Source of the DNA: Silurus meridionalis
Taxonomy: Eukaryota > Chordata > Actinopteri > Siluriformes > Siluridae
Direction of reading: 5' to 3'
Assembly: GCF_014805685.1 (NCBI RefSeq)
Contig: NC_060893.1
Coordinates: 18,664,025-18,728,024, forward strand
DNA length: 64,000 bases
Below the pieces are notes generated by a model. It worked only from the letters and a program-made list of their open reading frames with translations. It ran no database searches and was not told the origin of the DNA. Positions 62,014 to 64,000 of the stretch are shown here, in pieces; position 1 is the stretch's first letter, and every line of letters starts with the position of its first letter. The translations under genes were made by a program, and so were the position numbers.

Positions 62014-64000
62014 TTTAAATTTTTTGTTTCTTTGTTTCTTTGTCTTTCTTTATTTGCACTTCAGTTGAAATGATCTGCAATTGCATCCACATTCTTTTGC
62101 ATGACACTCTGTAGGCTTATAAAATGTTATTATATCTATAACCGGTTACACAAGGACTCATACGGCAGTCACACCTCATAAACACATGTAAAGACGTCAA
62201 TAATTGTTCACGTGGTGGAGTTTTGTGTAAGTTTTTTTTTTTTTTTAACATGGATGCAAAGAGTCTCCATGCATGTCATCATGTCGAGGAGGACTTTCTG
62301 CATTGTGTGTTTATCGATAACCTTAAAACCAATTTGTGATATTATTTTCTTATTTATTTAGCTTGTTGAATGAACGGATGTTTACAGCTTCTATAATGTA
62401 AGCGATAGTAGAAGCTGAATGGTTTTGTGTACGTCCAGCATTATTAACACTAACTAGAAAATGCATAGTTTGTGTTATAACAAATAGATAATTAATCACA
62501 TTGGCAAATCACTGTGGAGTTGGAGAACACTTTACGATGTAAGTTATTAGGAAAATGATTTATTTGCTCGTGTTAACAGTAACTTGGGCATACGCAATGA
62601 TAATGGATACGCTATGGAAGGTCAGCTGTTTTGAACAGTATTCAAATAAAGCTATTGTACTTACGTTTGCTTTTTCAAATATATGGTTTGGTGTGTTAAT
62701 TCGACACTCAGTTACACACTTCCACACCTAGAGCCAGTTTAATGTAGCCTATCCACTTTGTGCACCAGTATGCTATTGTACCCATGATTGTAATTATTTC
62801 TGTTAATAATGTATGAACGTCCTCATGCTGGGACCGTTTTAGGAAAATGCAGTTGTTACTGTAAATGAAGCGTGCACTCGGTACAGACGCAAACATTTTC
62901 TCAACTGGATTATAGGATGAACGGCAACGGTCGAAGTCCAAACAGCTTTCGAATTAGACATTGTGTGACTAACGGGGCTATTTGTGTCTCTTCAGATTAT
63001 CCTGTAACAACATAACACTGTGTCACTTCTGATCACAGAGTCATTCATTTATTCTTAACAAGGTGAGCTAAAGGCCAATTCTGCTCATTTGCCTACAAAC
63101 ACACAGCGCAGTGTTCAAGATCCTGCCTCGGTCTTGCATTTCTAGTTCCTCTTGAAGAAAGTCAAATAACCTCATTATCATTCCTTTCCTCTCTTCACAA
63201 TCAGAGTTTCTTTCCGACATCGGAAAGACTTCCACGCCGATGACTTCGGCTCGGGTGAACTTTTACACTTTTCCCCGCTCTAAACCATTTCATGTCATGA
63301 AGCATTACTGTAGTAACTGCTTGCAAATTGCACAAGCAATAATACATAATGGCATGATGTAAGAGCTTGTGAAAGGCACAGGCAGGCTATCAGATTAGCT
63401 CCTGTTTGAATCAGGAACACAGCGGTTGATAACGCTAGAGCCGGGGTGTGCGGAAACACAACACTCAGATCTGAGTCACAAAAAAAAATACCCATGACTC
63501 AAACACTCTTCTTAACCCTGATGAGAGTTTACACCTCGGGAGAGGCCACATTCTGGGCTGTTCCCTGGTTGAGTCAGAGGTGTCACCGACATGCTAAGTG
63601 TTTTCTTATCTAACAATAACAGTTCCTCTCGAGGATGAAATGTTGCCAGTGATTGCATAAAGGTGGAAATAAACGAGTCGAGTCGTGGGTCCTCATTATT
63701 AATGAATAATTATTGTAATAGGATCGTTCATGTTTAATAATTGGACTGTTGTTTCATGTGATGCTAGAAGCGCTGGCATGGTTTTGAATTGGATTTTGTG
63801 CTACAGAGATTCTACGCTCATCAGAAATCTATATGAGAAAAGATCTCACTTTTGCATTCTTTTGCATTCATTTAATGTATATAAAATGATATAGAAAACC
63901 GTATAGCAGCCATAAAGTCAGTGGTGGGCCATGCATTCGGTACCTGGGCCTTCAGAGGGGACTTAACCGACTTAATCCACATCTTAATACCACCACTATC
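62014..64000 (+). other. SH3RF2 intron continuing to window edge
   Basis: No exon for the third SH3 domain and no named repeat is seen up to the edge. Confidence 0.5.

Overview
This window looks like nuclear DNA from a teleost fish. It is AT-rich, with vertebrate-type exons bounded by AG acceptors and GT donors, long introns, many dinucleotide and tetranucleotide microsatellites, and many decayed Tc1/mariner-like elements. A catfish or related ostariophysan is my best guess from the style of the repeats, but nothing here proves it. It contains no bacterial features such as operons, ribosome binding sites or CRISPR arrays.

Only about 1.1 kb is clearly protein-coding, in four exons of two genes, all on the + strand. 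The terminal coding exon of KCTD16, an auxiliary subunit of GABA-B receptors, is at 4270-4724. Three internal exons of SH3RF2, a POSH-family multi-SH3 protein, are at 50345-50611, 51824-51919 and 58961-59251. KCTD16 begins upstream of the window and SH3RF2 continues past its right edge. In human the order is KCTD16, PRELID2, GRXCR2, SH3RF2, so this is a conserved vertebrate neighbourhood. I could not find the two middle genes, or the RING-finger exon that should open SH3RF2.

The 45 kb between the two genes and the SH3RF2 introns are mostly old repeats. Five Tc1-like elements or remnants keep recognisable transposase: 7791-9305, 9985-10620, 18713-20202, 56760-58112 and 61545-62008. Eight shorter copies belong to Tc1-type lineages. 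There is an internally deleted LINE at 12460-13396. A tRNA-derived SINE at 23108-23309 has a perfect 17-bp target-site duplication, ends in sequence shared with that LINE, and is nested in a MITE. Older SINE copies are scattered throughout. A diverged minisatellite with a higher-order period of about 270 bp lies at 40060-41460.

The most useful observations are the conserved KCTD16-SH3RF2 linkage without its middle genes, the missing RING exon, the SINE/LINE tail sharing, a Tc1 copy whose internal deletion leaves an open frame for only the DNA-binding domain, the minisatellite, and a compound microsatellite bounded by perfect 12-bp inverted repeats. I found no convincing new molecular system. 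All family names come from recognising sequence by eye and memory, not from a database search.
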